Assembly: GCA_942493345.1 (NCBI GenBank)
Contig: OW818695.1
Location: 1,860,001-1,924,000 of the forward strand
DNA: 64,000 bases
Direction of reading: 5' to 3'
DNA from: GWE2-42-39 sp942493345
GTDB lineage: Bacteria; Bacteroidota; Bacteroidia; Bacteroidales; Prolixibacteraceae
The translations under genes and the position numbers were made by a program. The notes below the pieces were generated by a model that saw only the letters and a program-made list of their open reading frames with translations, searched no databases and had not been told where the DNA came from. This document shows positions 56,386 to 64,000 of the stretch, one piece after another; position 1 is the stretch's first letter, and the number at the start of each line of letters is the position of its first letter.

Positions 56386-56808
56386 TTAAAACTTTGATAA
56401 TTCATCAAGATATTCGTCTTCTTTCATTTTCATAATCAATCGCGACGATTCATCTTTATCGTCAAAACCAATTAGATGAAGGACGCCATGAATAATTACC
56501 CGGCTTAACTCATTTTCAAAAGAAACACCATACTGCTTTGCATTATCGCGAAGCCGATCAATACTAATAAAAATATCGCCGGAAATGGTTTCTCCTTCTA
56601 CATAATTAAATGTAACGATGTCGGTATAATAATCGTGATTCAGAAATTTCTTATTGATGCCCAATAAATATTCATCGGAACAAAAAATGAAACTCAAATC
56701 ACCCGGTAGAAATCGTTCCTTTTCAATAGCAAATTTTATCCAGTTTTTTCTTTTCCTCTGATCTTTTATTTTACCGGAAAAATCTTCTTTATATAAATTG
56801 ATACTCAC
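56386..56808 (-). CDS. ybeY: Endoribonuclease YbeY
   Basis: The 140-residue protein has the YbeY core TDIVTFNYVEGETISGDIFISIDRL and metal-site helix VIIHGVLHLIGFDDKDE. Two His (HGVLH) are present; the position of the third, usually GYDH, is Asp, a variation I believe is common in Bacteroidota. YbeY is needed for 16S rRNA 3'-end maturation and ribosome quality control. Its start overlaps the RsbW-like gene by 20 bp, implying translational coupling. Confidence 0.93.
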   Translation of the reverse strand: MSINLYKEDFSGKIKDQRKRKNWIKFAIEKERFLPGDLSFIFCSDEYLLGINKKFLNHDYYTDIVTFNYVEGETISGDIFISIDRLRDNAKQYGVSFENELSRVIIHGVLHLIGFDDKDESSRLIMKMKEDEYLDELSKF

Positions 56809-57205
56809 GCCTGATTTTAAATTTTAATTCTACTATTCTCCCCTTTTCCATCAAACTAAATTCATCGGCCAACTTACTGATTAAAAATAACCCCCTACCC
56901 CGCTCTAAATGAATATTTTCGGGCAATGTAGGATCTTTAATATCGTTTATTTCAAACCCATTCCCTTCATCTTCAACCGTAATGGCAAGTATTTCGTTAT
57001 CCCATGAACAACAGATAATTACATTTTTATCTTCACTGAATTTATTACCGTGTGAAATACTATTGTTTACCGATTCTGACAAACTTAAAAGAACGTGAAA
57101 AAAATTACTCTTTTCCAATTTTAATTCATCGAAAAAGTTTTCCAAAAATAACTCCAGTTTATTGATGTTTTCCTTTTGTGACGGTATAATTAAATACTTT
57201 TCCAA
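56789..57205 (-). CDS. RsbW-like GHKL ATPase (anti-sigma factor kinase family)
   Basis: The 138-residue stand-alone GHKL domain has an N box (SLSESVNNSISHGNKF), G1 box (VEDEGNGFEI) and G2 loop (RGRGLFLISKLAD). It is of the HATPase_c_2 type seen in RsbW and SpoIIAB. No anti-anti-sigma or sigma gene is adjacent; it is instead sandwiched between DUF4175 and ybeY with a 3-bp gap and a 20-bp overlap. This arrangement recurs in the phylum as far as I recall, but its partner is unknown. Confidence 0.88.
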   Translation of the reverse strand: MEKYLIIPSQKENINKLELFLENFFDELKLEKSNFFHVLLSLSESVNNSISHGNKFSEDKNVIICCSWDNEILAITVEDEGNGFEINDIKDPTLPENIHLERGRGLFLISKLADEFSLMEKGRIVELKFKIRREYQFI

Positions 57206-57208
57206 GGT

Positions 57209-60200
57209 TTATTTTTCCAATTTATTCAGATAATCTTTGTACTTTTTATCGTAATACTGCTCCAATTTATAATTGCTTCGGAGTATTTGCTCATCGCTTT
57301 TTTGCGCATCCTTTTTATACTGAAAAAACAGATCGGGGTTACTGTAAAATTTATCATTTGCCGTTTTTGATTCCCTTTCATCTTCCACATCCCGTTCCAT
57401 TTCCGATTTTTCGGCATCCAGCAGCTTGTTTAAGATCATATTTTGCCGGTTGATGGTTTGTGCCGAAATATTTCTTGTAATAATATCCTGCTTATTGCTT
57501 TCCATCAACTGGTCGATCATTTTTAACTGTTCCTTTGCCGAACTGCCAACTTCCGAACTACCCATCATTTCGCGTATCAACTGCTGCATAACTTCCTGCT
57601 GGGCTAATGTATGACCAAGTTGTTTGCTTATTCCTTGCATATTTCCACTTTTCATTTGATCGATCATTTTTTGTAACTGCTGCTTCATCGATTCCTGTGA
57701 CTGTTTCAGCATGTCCATGCTCGATTTTTTACCTTTTCCTCCGGGTTTATCACATTCCTGATCGCCCGGCATGCCACTGGCCATTTCTTCTTCTGCTTTT
57801 TTTATTGTTTCAGAAATAAAAAGAGCCAGATTATTAAACGATGTCATGGCATTCTGCTGATTGATTAAAACACTGTAATTCTGTCCTTCTTCCAGCATTT
57901 TTAAAGCCTGATTCGAATTCGTCTGAATATTTAAAATTTCCTTGTTTACAACATTCGAAATTTGTGGATTTCTTTCAGCTAAAGAATACAACGAATCTTT
58001 CACTATAATTATTTGATCGATAATTCTTAATTGATCGACTTTGATTTCTTTAATTAACGGATCGTTGGTTAGAAGAGTTTTCAAACGGGTATGCAAACCT
58101 TCCTGAAATACACTCAAATAAACCAGATTATCAAGTATTTGACGTAAATTATTCAAATCTTCATAGGTTTCTTTTTTCTCGTTTGAATTCAACATTTGCT
58201 GAATGGCAAAAGCTAAATTTTCAATTTTTTCTGAAATCGTTTTTATTTCATCGGCAGAAGCATTTTTCCTTCTCTTTTCGAGCAATGATTGAATTTGAGT
58301 GAACTTCTCCCCTATTTCTGAAAACTCGATTTGAAAATCAGCAAGTTTCAAAGGTTTTTTTAATTGCGTATTGAAATTTAAAATCGCCGAATATTCATCT
58401 TTCTGAAAATCGAAATCACTTTTGTACTTTTTCTGAACTTCATTTTCTGCATCAAAATCCTTTAAATCATCGAGTTTGATTGATTCCGATTTTTCTTTTT
58501 CTGCTATTTTATGCAACTGGTCAATTATTTCCTGAACTTTCTGAACAACCTTCATCCGTTTCAACATTTCGAGATTTCGTTCCAGTTGTTTCGACAAATC
58601 GTTCAATTGCATGTCCATATTATCAGTCAATTCATCCAACTTTTGAGAGTTGAAATCTTTCGATAACTGATTAAATTCTTCAAATAATTTTTTTAATTCA
58701 TCACTCAAAACTTCCTTCAACAATTCTTCAATTTGCTGTTGTTTCTCAATAATATCAGTTTTTTCCTCAGTAAATGAGTTTTTATAATTATTCAGTTCTT
58801 CATTTTTCTTGCTTACTTCCTGAAGAATTTCTTCCAGTGTTTTACGTTTTTCAACGATTTCATTCACTTTTTGCTGCTTTTCCCATTCCGTTAAATTCGA
58901 ATTTACCTGATCAATTTTTAATTCATTTAAACCGGAATGAATTTCTTCATTCAGCTTAAAACTTTTATTCATCAGATTTTCCAATTCTTTAAAACCTTCA
59001 TTTTCAAAATTTTGCTGTTCTTTTTGATTTGGAAAAATCATTGTAAATGATTTGGAGCTGGTTTCCTTGAAGCGGTTTACAGCATCGTTATCAAATACCG
59101 AAAAATAATAGTTCAATAGTTGATTATCATCTTTAAAATCAGAGAAATCGAACGTAAAATAAAAATCTTGTTGATTAAGTGATTTCACAAATGGAATGGA
59201 AATAACACTGTCTGTATTTTCATTGAATATTTTAAAAACAAGGTTTGAAAAACCATAATCGTCGTTTATGCTGCCTTTAAAATAAAATCTCATAAAATTG
59301 ATTGAATCCTTTATCTGGGCAACTTCAATCTGAGGATATAAATCAGGAATAACTTCAATTTGGTATGTCAATATATTTTCTTCCGAAAAATGTTCATTTT
59401 TTAAGGATATAGAATATGAACATTTTTCGAATATTTGTTTTTGAAAAATAAATTTATCCGATTGCTTCTCAGTTGAATATACTGTTGAATCATTGAAATT
59501 CAAGAGTAATTCAGATGTTTCAAAAGTTTTAAAATTCCATTTTACAAGCGATCCATACGGAACTTTTAAATTACCAACGTTCGAATAGGTTTCTCCTTTT
59601 ATATCAGTATACGACGGCGGAACAACTTCAATATCTAAATTTCCGACTAAAGGAACCGGCAAAACATTTATCCGATATTGCTCCGAAAAATAGTTATCAG
59701 CCGAAAAATAGAACAAAAAAGAATTGTTAATATTCTCAATTTCATAAGTGTAAACATTTTCTTTCTTCTCCATTAAAAAATTATTACCTCCAAATGAAAT
59801 GAAAACCAGCTCGGGAATAACCTTTCCTTTTAGCTCCATTTCTATTTTTAAACCCGAACCCTTTTTTACTTCCAATTTTTCTGTTTTTAACACAAAATTG
59901 AACGGGGCTGGTTTTATAAATTCAGATTGATAATGAATTAACCTATATGTACTATTTATTAATGTATTACGAAATAAAAAAAAAGATAAAAAAAACAAAA
60001 ATGAAACGAAGCCAAATTGCAAAAAGAAAGTTTTTAAATGACTTATTTTCAGTGATAAAGTAAAATTTACTACTTTTAATTCTCCTATTTTTTGATCTAT
60101 ACTTGCCCAAATTAATTCATTTGAATAATTGTTGTTAAAATCTTCGGCAAGTTCAATGCTATTTATAAGTTTATCATTTATTTCAGTAATATACTTTCTT

Positions 60201-60493
60201 ATATTTTGAGCTACTTGCTTTTTGTTCATCTTGTTTTTACTGCCAAGTAGTTTTAAACCTGGTATAAAAACAAACCAAATAATAATTACAGCACTAAATA
60301 TCAACGAAATATAAAAGATAAAAACTTTTATTTTAGGTTTAAAAAAAAGTACATTTTCAACGAACAAAAGAATCAGTAAATACAATAAAATAATACTCAG
60401 AAACATTAATATTCCCCTTAAAAGCTGAAACAACAAAAATTTGTTTTTAAACCTTTTTAAACTTTCAACAAGATGTTTATAGTTTTCTGTCAT
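57209..60493 (-). CDS. DUF4175 family giant membrane protein
   Basis: The 1094-residue protein has three hydrophobic helices near the N-terminus (about 22-45, 53-78 and 155-175). A beta-rich extracytoplasmic region with Ig-like repeats follows (about 190-500). Residues about 505-760 form a long coiled coil rich in Glu/Lys/Leu. A C-terminal Gln/Met-rich helical region (about 900-1040) contains DMLKQSQESMKQQLQKMIDQMKSG. I recognise this as DUF4175, conserved in Bacteroidota and of unknown function. It is strongly AT-rich and Lys/Asn-biased. It is the first gene of the operon that ends in ybeY-mnmG. Confidence 0.85.
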   Translation of the reverse strand: MTENYKHLVESLKRFKNKFLLFQLLRGILMFLSIILLYLLILLFVENVLFFKPKIKVFIFYISLIFSAVIIIWFVFIPGLKLLGSKNKMNKKQVAQNIRKYITEINDKLINSIELAEDFNNNYSNELIWASIDQKIGELKVVNFTLSLKISHLKTFFLQFGFVSFLFFLSFFLFRNTLINSTYRLIHYQSEFIKPAPFNFVLKTEKLEVKKGSGLKIEMELKGKVIPELVFISFGGNNFLMEKKENVYTYEIENINNSFLFYFSADNYFSEQYRINVLPVPLVGNLDIEVVPPSYTDIKGETYSNVGNLKVPYGSLVKWNFKTFETSELLLNFNDSTVYSTEKQSDKFIFQKQIFEKCSYSISLKNEHFSEENILTYQIEVIPDLYPQIEVAQIKDSINFMRFYFKGSINDDYGFSNLVFKIFNENTDSVISIPFVKSLNQQDFYFTFDFSDFKDDNQLLNYYFSVFDNDAVNRFKETSSKSFTMIFPNQKEQQNFENEGFKELENLMNKSFKLNEEIHSGLNELKIDQVNSNLTEWEKQQKVNEIVEKRKTLEEILQEVSKKNEELNNYKNSFTEEKTDIIEKQQQIEELLKEVLSDELKKLFEEFNQLSKDFNSQKLDELTDNMDMQLNDLSKQLERNLEMLKRMKVVQKVQEIIDQLHKIAEKEKSESIKLDDLKDFDAENEVQKKYKSDFDFQKDEYSAILNFNTQLKKPLKLADFQIEFSEIGEKFTQIQSLLEKRRKNASADEIKTISEKIENLAFAIQQMLNSNEKKETYEDLNNLRQILDNLVYLSVFQEGLHTRLKTLLTNDPLIKEIKVDQLRIIDQIIIVKDSLYSLAERNPQISNVVNKEILNIQTNSNQALKMLEEGQNYSVLINQQNAMTSFNNLALFISETIKKAEEEMASGMPGDQECDKPGGKGKKSSMDMLKQSQESMKQQLQKMIDQMKSGNMQGISKQLGHTLAQQEVMQQLIREMMGSSEVGSSAKEQLKMIDQLMESNKQDIITRNISAQTINRQNMILNKLLDAEKSEMERDVEDERESKTANDKFYSNPDLFFQYKKDAQKSDEQILRSNYKLEQYYDKKYKDYLNKLEK

Positions 60494-60971
60494 TTTTGTA
60501 TTTTACTGAAATAAAGTATTTTAATATTAACAGTACAATTTAATAACCAATCTTTTTTTTGTTTATAAAAATTATACAAAAGATCAAAAATAGTCCTTAT
60601 AAATTGAAAACAATTTTTGCTTGTAAAATTTCATATAAAAGTCAAGTATATTTCTTCTTTTTATATCAATCAAATACAAACATTTTTTGAAGCATAAACA
60701 ACACACTTTTTACTAATATCTTTAAAAATTAACAGATGTTGAATACTTTTGTATTTCATTGTTTATCTGAAGTAATAGATGTGTAAAACAAGTTTAAAAT
60801 TGGTAACAACAAAACCTTTTTATAATATTCAAGTATTGCTTTAAAAAGTTTTCAAAATAACTAACAGGCTATAAATATTAGTATATTTAGAATTAATTTT
60901 TAAAAGAATATAATACAAATAAGGTTTCCTTTTAAAAGTTTTGAGGATTAATAACGGAAGATAAAGATTTA
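60494..60971. other. 478-bp very AT-rich intergenic region
   Basis: The region separates DUF4175 from the divergent receiver-domain gene. A TACTTTTG box at 60744-60751 fits a plus-strand -7 element but lacks a -33 partner. I saw no gene, hairpin or DnaA-box cluster. Confidence 0.4.
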
Positions 60972-61367
60972 GTGATTATGGATTCTCAACTTTCTATATT
61001 ATTGGTGGAGGATAATATGCTTAATCAGCGGATTGTTACTTTCAGTTTAAAAAAATATAAACATGAGGTTTATATTGCCAATAACGGGCTTGAAGCAGTA
61101 GAACAATTTCAAAAATCTGCTTTTGATGTTATTTTAATGGATATCATGATGCCTATAATGGATGGATTGGAAGCAACAAAACAGATTAGAAGCATAGAGG
61201 AGGAAAATAAAGTTAAGAAAAGGACACCCATTATTGCAATTACTGCAAATACAATGGACAACGATCGCGATAAATGTATTTCATACGGAATGGATGAATT
61301 TATGGCCAAACCTTTTGATATGGATAAGCTCAATTCCATATTTAAAGAAATGAAAATTGTAAAGTAA
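60972..61367 (+). CDS. Stand-alone response-regulator receiver protein
   Basis: The 131-residue protein (GTG 60972, or ATG 60978 for 129 aa) consists of one receiver domain. It has an acidic pair in LLVEDNMLNQR, phospho-acceptor Asp57 in VILMDIMMPIMDG, the T/S switch in IIAITANTM and Lys in FMAKPFD. The NQR after the acidic pair is typical of receivers paired with hybrid kinases. There is no output domain and no kinase gene adjacent. A partner hybrid kinase must lie elsewhere. Confidence 0.92.
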   Translation: MIMDSQLSILLVEDNMLNQRIVTFSLKKYKHEVYIANNGLEAVEQFQKSAFDVILMDIMMPIMDGLEATKQIRSIEEENKVKKRTPIIAITANTMDNDRDKCISYGMDEFMAKPFDMDKLNSIFKEMKIVK

Positions 61368-61418
61368 ACTTTAAAAGCCTTTATTCCTTTTTAAACTATA
61401 TTTGTTGTTCATTTTTGA

Positions 61419-62456
61419 ATGACAAAAAAAATTATGGGTGAATTTATTGACCTTCATGGTGAACAAATACCTGAAAATGAGAGAGATTTTGATAAACAAT
61501 TAAGACCTTTAAATTTTGATGATTTTAAAGGTCAAAATAATATTGTTGAAAATCTGATTGTTTTTGTAAAAGCCGCAAAAATGAGGGGGGAAGCACTTGA
61601 TCATGTTTTATTACATGGTCCTCCTGGTCTTGGAAAGACAACATTATCAAGTATTATAGCAAATGAAATGGGTGTGGGCATGAAAGTTACTTCGGGTCCG
61701 GTTCTCGATAAACCCGGCGATTTGGCTGGTTTATTAACAAATCTTGAAAAATATGATGTTTTGTTTATTGATGAAATTCATCGTTTAAGCCCGATTGTGG
61801 AAGAGTATTTGTATTCGGCGATGGAAGATTTTAAAATAGACATCATGATTGATAAAGGACCGAGTGCACGCTCTATACAGCTCGAATTAAACCCTTTTAC
61901 ATTAGTGGGGGCTACCACCCGCTCCGGCTTACTTACAAGCCCTCTGCGCGCCCGATTTGGCATTAAATCGCACCTTGAGTACTACGATGTGACCGTGCTT
62001 ACCGGGATTGTAAAACGGTCGGCTGGAATATTGAATGTTAAAATTGAAGATCAGGCGGCTGTTGAAATTGCGTCACGAAGCAGGGGAACACCTCGTATTG
62101 TGAATTCATTGTTGCGAAGAGTACGTGATTTTGCCCAGGTAAAAGGATCCGGGAACATCGATTTGGAAATTACTCGTTATTCGTTGGAAGCGCTAAATAT
62201 TGACAAACATGGGCTCGACGAAATGGATAATAAAATATTACTGACCATCATCGATAAATTTAAAGGTGGGCCAGTAGGAATTTCAACGATTTCGACGGCT
62301 GTTGGTGAAGATGCCGGAACAATAGAAGAAGTTTACGAACCTTTTTTAATTAAAGAAGGCTTTTTAAAACGAACTCCACGCGGAAGGGAAGTGACCGAAC
62401 TGTCTTATAAACATCTTGGAAAAATCAGTTACAACGGTTCTTCTACTCTTTTTTAA
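61419..62456 (+). CDS. ruvB: Holliday junction branch-migration ATPase RuvB
   Basis: The 345-residue protein has Walker A HGPPGLGKTT, Walker B LFIDEIHRLS, sensor I GATTRSGLLTSPLRARFG, arginine-finger region and C-terminal winged helix (EEVYEPFLIKEGFLKRTPRGREVT). Start ATG 61419; a second ATG at 61434 is possible. A TATATTTG box at 61397-61404 lies just upstream. It pumps Holliday junctions with RuvA. Its 3' end overlaps the convergent glutaminyl cyclase gene by 14 bp. Confidence 0.96.
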   Translation: MTKKIMGEFIDLHGEQIPENERDFDKQLRPLNFDDFKGQNNIVENLIVFVKAAKMRGEALDHVLLHGPPGLGKTTLSSIIANEMGVGMKVTSGPVLDKPGDLAGLLTNLEKYDVLFIDEIHRLSPIVEEYLYSAMEDFKIDIMIDKGPSARSIQLELNPFTLVGATTRSGLLTSPLRARFGIKSHLEYYDVTVLTGIVKRSAGILNVKIEDQAAVEIASRSRGTPRIVNSLLRRVRDFAQVKGSGNIDLEITRYSLEALNIDKHGLDEMDNKILLTIIDKFKGGPVGISTISTAVGEDAGTIEEVYEPFLIKEGFLKRTPRGREVTELSYKHLGKISYNGSSTLF

Positions 62457-63510
62457 CCAGTTTAATTTCAAAAAGTTTAGGCCATAATTTTCCGGTAACA
62501 TACATTTTTTTGTTTTCCGGATGAATAGCAATTCCGTTTAAAACATCAATTCGTTCATTCGTATTGTAAGTACCTAATAATCCACGCAAATCAATTTCGG
62601 CAATTACTTTTCCTGAAGAAACTTCAATTTTAACAATATTGTCGGTAGTATAAATATTGGCATAAATATATCCTTCGAAATATTCCAATTCGTTTAAATA
62701 CTGAACGTCTCCTTTATTATTGGCAACCTGAAGTTTTTTTACTGGTTTTAAAGAAACCGGATCGAGATAGGTTAAAATATCGGTACCATTACTCATAATC
62801 AGGTTTTTGCCATCGTTGGTCATTCCCCACCCTTCCGATTCAAAAGTGAAATTACCGGTTTGCAAAAACGATTTCAAATCGTAAATAAATCCTTGTTTTT
62901 CTTTATAAGTGAGTTGATAAATTTTATCATCGAAAATAGTGATTCCTTCTCCAAAATATTGTTTGTCTAAACTAACCGATTGCAAAACCTGCCCGGTTTT
63001 CAGGTTGGTTTTATATATTCCGGAAGTGCCGTTTTCTCCAGTACTTTCAAACAGAAAACCCTTGTTAATTTCAAGTCCTTCTGTAAAAAATTTTATGCTG
63101 TGCGGAAACGAATTGGTTACTTTGTAGGTATATTTTTCAGGAACAATATCCGACACTACTTCAAATAATTTGTAACTGGTGCCAACCAAACCATCGGTTT
63201 TACGGGAAATTACTTTAAAAGTGTGTTTTCCAACTTTCTGATAATTTTCCAGTTTGGCTGAAAAAATCAGTTCTTTTCTGCTTTCAATCAATTCATCATC
63301 AATATATATATCTGTTTTGTCTATTTCTCCGTCGTGCAATTTAGTTGAAACCGAAAACAAAAGCTCTTCGCCGGCAACCAGCTTGTTTTGTTTGTTTTCA
63401 ATTTTGATTTGAGAAACCGGTTTCCGCGATTGTTTTGGTTTTCCGGAGCAGGAAACGACGGTTATTACAGCCGTTAAAATCAATAATTTTGAAAGGACGC
63501 CAATGCTCAT
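62443..63510 (-). CDS. Glutaminyl-peptide cyclotransferase-type lipoprotein
   Basis: The 355-residue protein has a lipoprotein leader (LTAVITVVSC, C21), an Ig-like N-terminal region (about 30-120), and a five-bladed propeller of the plant/bacterial glutamine cyclotransferase family. That propeller shows FTEGLEINKGFLFESTGENGTSGI, FGEGITIFDDKIYQLTYKEKQGF, LNELEYFEGYIYANIY and DVLNGIAIHPENKKMYVTGKLWPKLFEI. It would convert N-terminal Gln to pyroglutamate on exported peptides. Pyroglutamate formation on T9SS cargo with N-terminal Gln after signal cleavage, as here in several proteins ending SQ or AQ, is a known Bacteroidota theme. Confidence 0.92.
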   Translation of the reverse strand: MSIGVLSKLLILTAVITVVSCSGKPKQSRKPVSQIKIENKQNKLVAGEELLFSVSTKLHDGEIDKTDIYIDDELIESRKELIFSAKLENYQKVGKHTFKVISRKTDGLVGTSYKLFEVVSDIVPEKYTYKVTNSFPHSIKFFTEGLEINKGFLFESTGENGTSGIYKTNLKTGQVLQSVSLDKQYFGEGITIFDDKIYQLTYKEKQGFIYDLKSFLQTGNFTFESEGWGMTNDGKNLIMSNGTDILTYLDPVSLKPVKKLQVANNKGDVQYLNELEYFEGYIYANIYTTDNIVKIEVSSGKVIAEIDLRGLLGTYNTNERIDVLNGIAIHPENKKMYVTGKLWPKLFEIKLVKKE

Positions 63511-63660
63511 TTTTTGTTTTTAATAGAATTTTAAAAATCAAAGATAAAAGAAAAGATTTTCGGGGTAATCATTTCGAAAAGGAAATAATGTGGCAAACAA
63601 TTTCTTACCAAATCTTCGGATGTGAATAGATTCAATATCTTTGGATAAAAATTTTTCGTC

Positions 63661-64000
63661 TTGGGAACCGTAAAAAAATTAGCCGGAGATACCGTAATTT
63701 ATGGTATGAGCAGCATCGTGGGCCGCTTTTTAAACTGGTGGCTGGTACCATATTATTCCCGTATTTTTTTACCTGAAGAATACGGTGTTGTAACCAATGT
63801 CTATTCGTATGTTGCCATTTTGCTGGTGGTGTTGACCTATGGAATGGAAACCGGCTTTTTTCGTTTCGCCGGACAAACTCAAAACGACAATAAAGTTTAT
63901 TCGACCAGCTTAATTTCCCTGTTATTTACATCCGTAAGTTTTGTGTTACTGATATTTGCGTTTTCAGGGCAAATTGCCGGGTGGATCGATTACGGTAAAC
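63661..64000 (+). CDS. Polysaccharide flippase-like membrane protein, N-terminal part
   Basis: The frame opens at TTG 63661 (GTVKKLAGDTVIYGMSSIVGRFLNWW); the first ATG is at 63706. It is cut by the right window edge after about 113 residues. The pattern (KKLAGxTxIYGLSSIVGR, LVPYYSRIFLPEEYGVVTNVYSYVAIL, YGMETGFFRFA) is that of Wzx/MurJ-like polysaccharide exporters. It would flip lipid-linked sugars for surface glycan assembly. The remainder of the gene and its neighbours are not visible. Confidence 0.85.
   Translation, partial: MGTVKKLAGDTVIYGMSSIVGRFLNWWLVPYYSRIFLPEEYGVVTNVYSYVAILLVVLTYGMETGFFRFAGQTQNDNKVYSTSLISLLFTSVSFVLLIFAFSGQIAGWIDYGK

Noticed and set aside
60494..60971. Possible replication origin near mnmG
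   Set aside because: AT-rich, but I found no DnaA-box cluster and no dnaA or parAB genes in the window; the parS sites alone do not locate the origin here.

Overview
The window looks like chromosomal DNA of a free-living member of the Bacteroidota, probably the Marinilabiliales/Prolixibacteraceae side of the phylum (taxonomy is inference). Evidence: a PorE-like component and two C-terminal sorting domains of the type IX secretion system, a TonB-dependent receptor with a carboxypeptidase-like plug extension, a type III glutamine synthetase, a DAHP synthase/chorismate mutase fusion, a DUF4175 giant membrane protein, and TAnnTTTG-type promoter boxes. No rRNA, tRNA or CRISPR was seen.

Layout. 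1-5.9 kb: housekeeping genes (partial methyltransferase, DUF2797, TerC, DUF502, Tpx, PAP2-like, MTA/SAH nucleosidase). 6.1-16.0 kb: a phosphate-starvation island made of two tandem porin paralogues followed by pstS-pstC-pstA-pstB-phoU and a PhoB/PhoR pair. Each of the three transcription units begins with tandem T-rich heptamers at 11-bp spacing, the architecture of a Pho box, so the regulator encoded in the island very likely controls all of it. A perfect 221-bp tandem duplication sits at the pstB/phoU junction. 16.3-20.1 kb: ROK sugar kinase, MBL-fold hydrolase, and a GNAT/ATP-grasp fusion. 20.3-21.5 kb: a broken IS4-family insertion sequence. 21.6-31.2 kb: enolase-superfamily enzyme, GH35 beta-galactosidase, a MITE-like repeat, PorE-like protein, glutamine synthetase III, and a sulfatase frameshifted at a nine-G run.

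31.3-34.2 kb: PadR/PspC stress-type cluster. 34.7-41.4 kb: secreted nuclease with T9SS signal, TonB-dependent receptor and a lipoprotein with three repeated modules. 41.5-43.7 kb: tyrA-aroF/CM operon preceded by a 24-residue leader peptide packed with Phe, Tyr and Trp plus a terminator, i.e. a transcription attenuator. 43.7-48.9 kb: T9SS-exported metalloprotease-like protein, GH32 fructan hydrolase, threonine dehydrogenase. 49-62.5 kb: DNA repair and translation genes (xth, rsgA, uvrC, ade, mnmG, ybeY, RsbW-like ATPase, DUF4175, ruvB). One perfect and one near-perfect parS centromere site lie within 340 bp at the mnmG/ade border, suggesting the origin-proximal part of the chromosome. The right end has a glutaminyl cyclase lipoprotein and the start of a polysaccharide flippase.

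The strongest observations for follow-up are the triplicated Pho box with its linked porins, the aromatic leader-peptide attenuator, the parS pair, the 221-bp duplication and the poly-G tract in the sulfatase.
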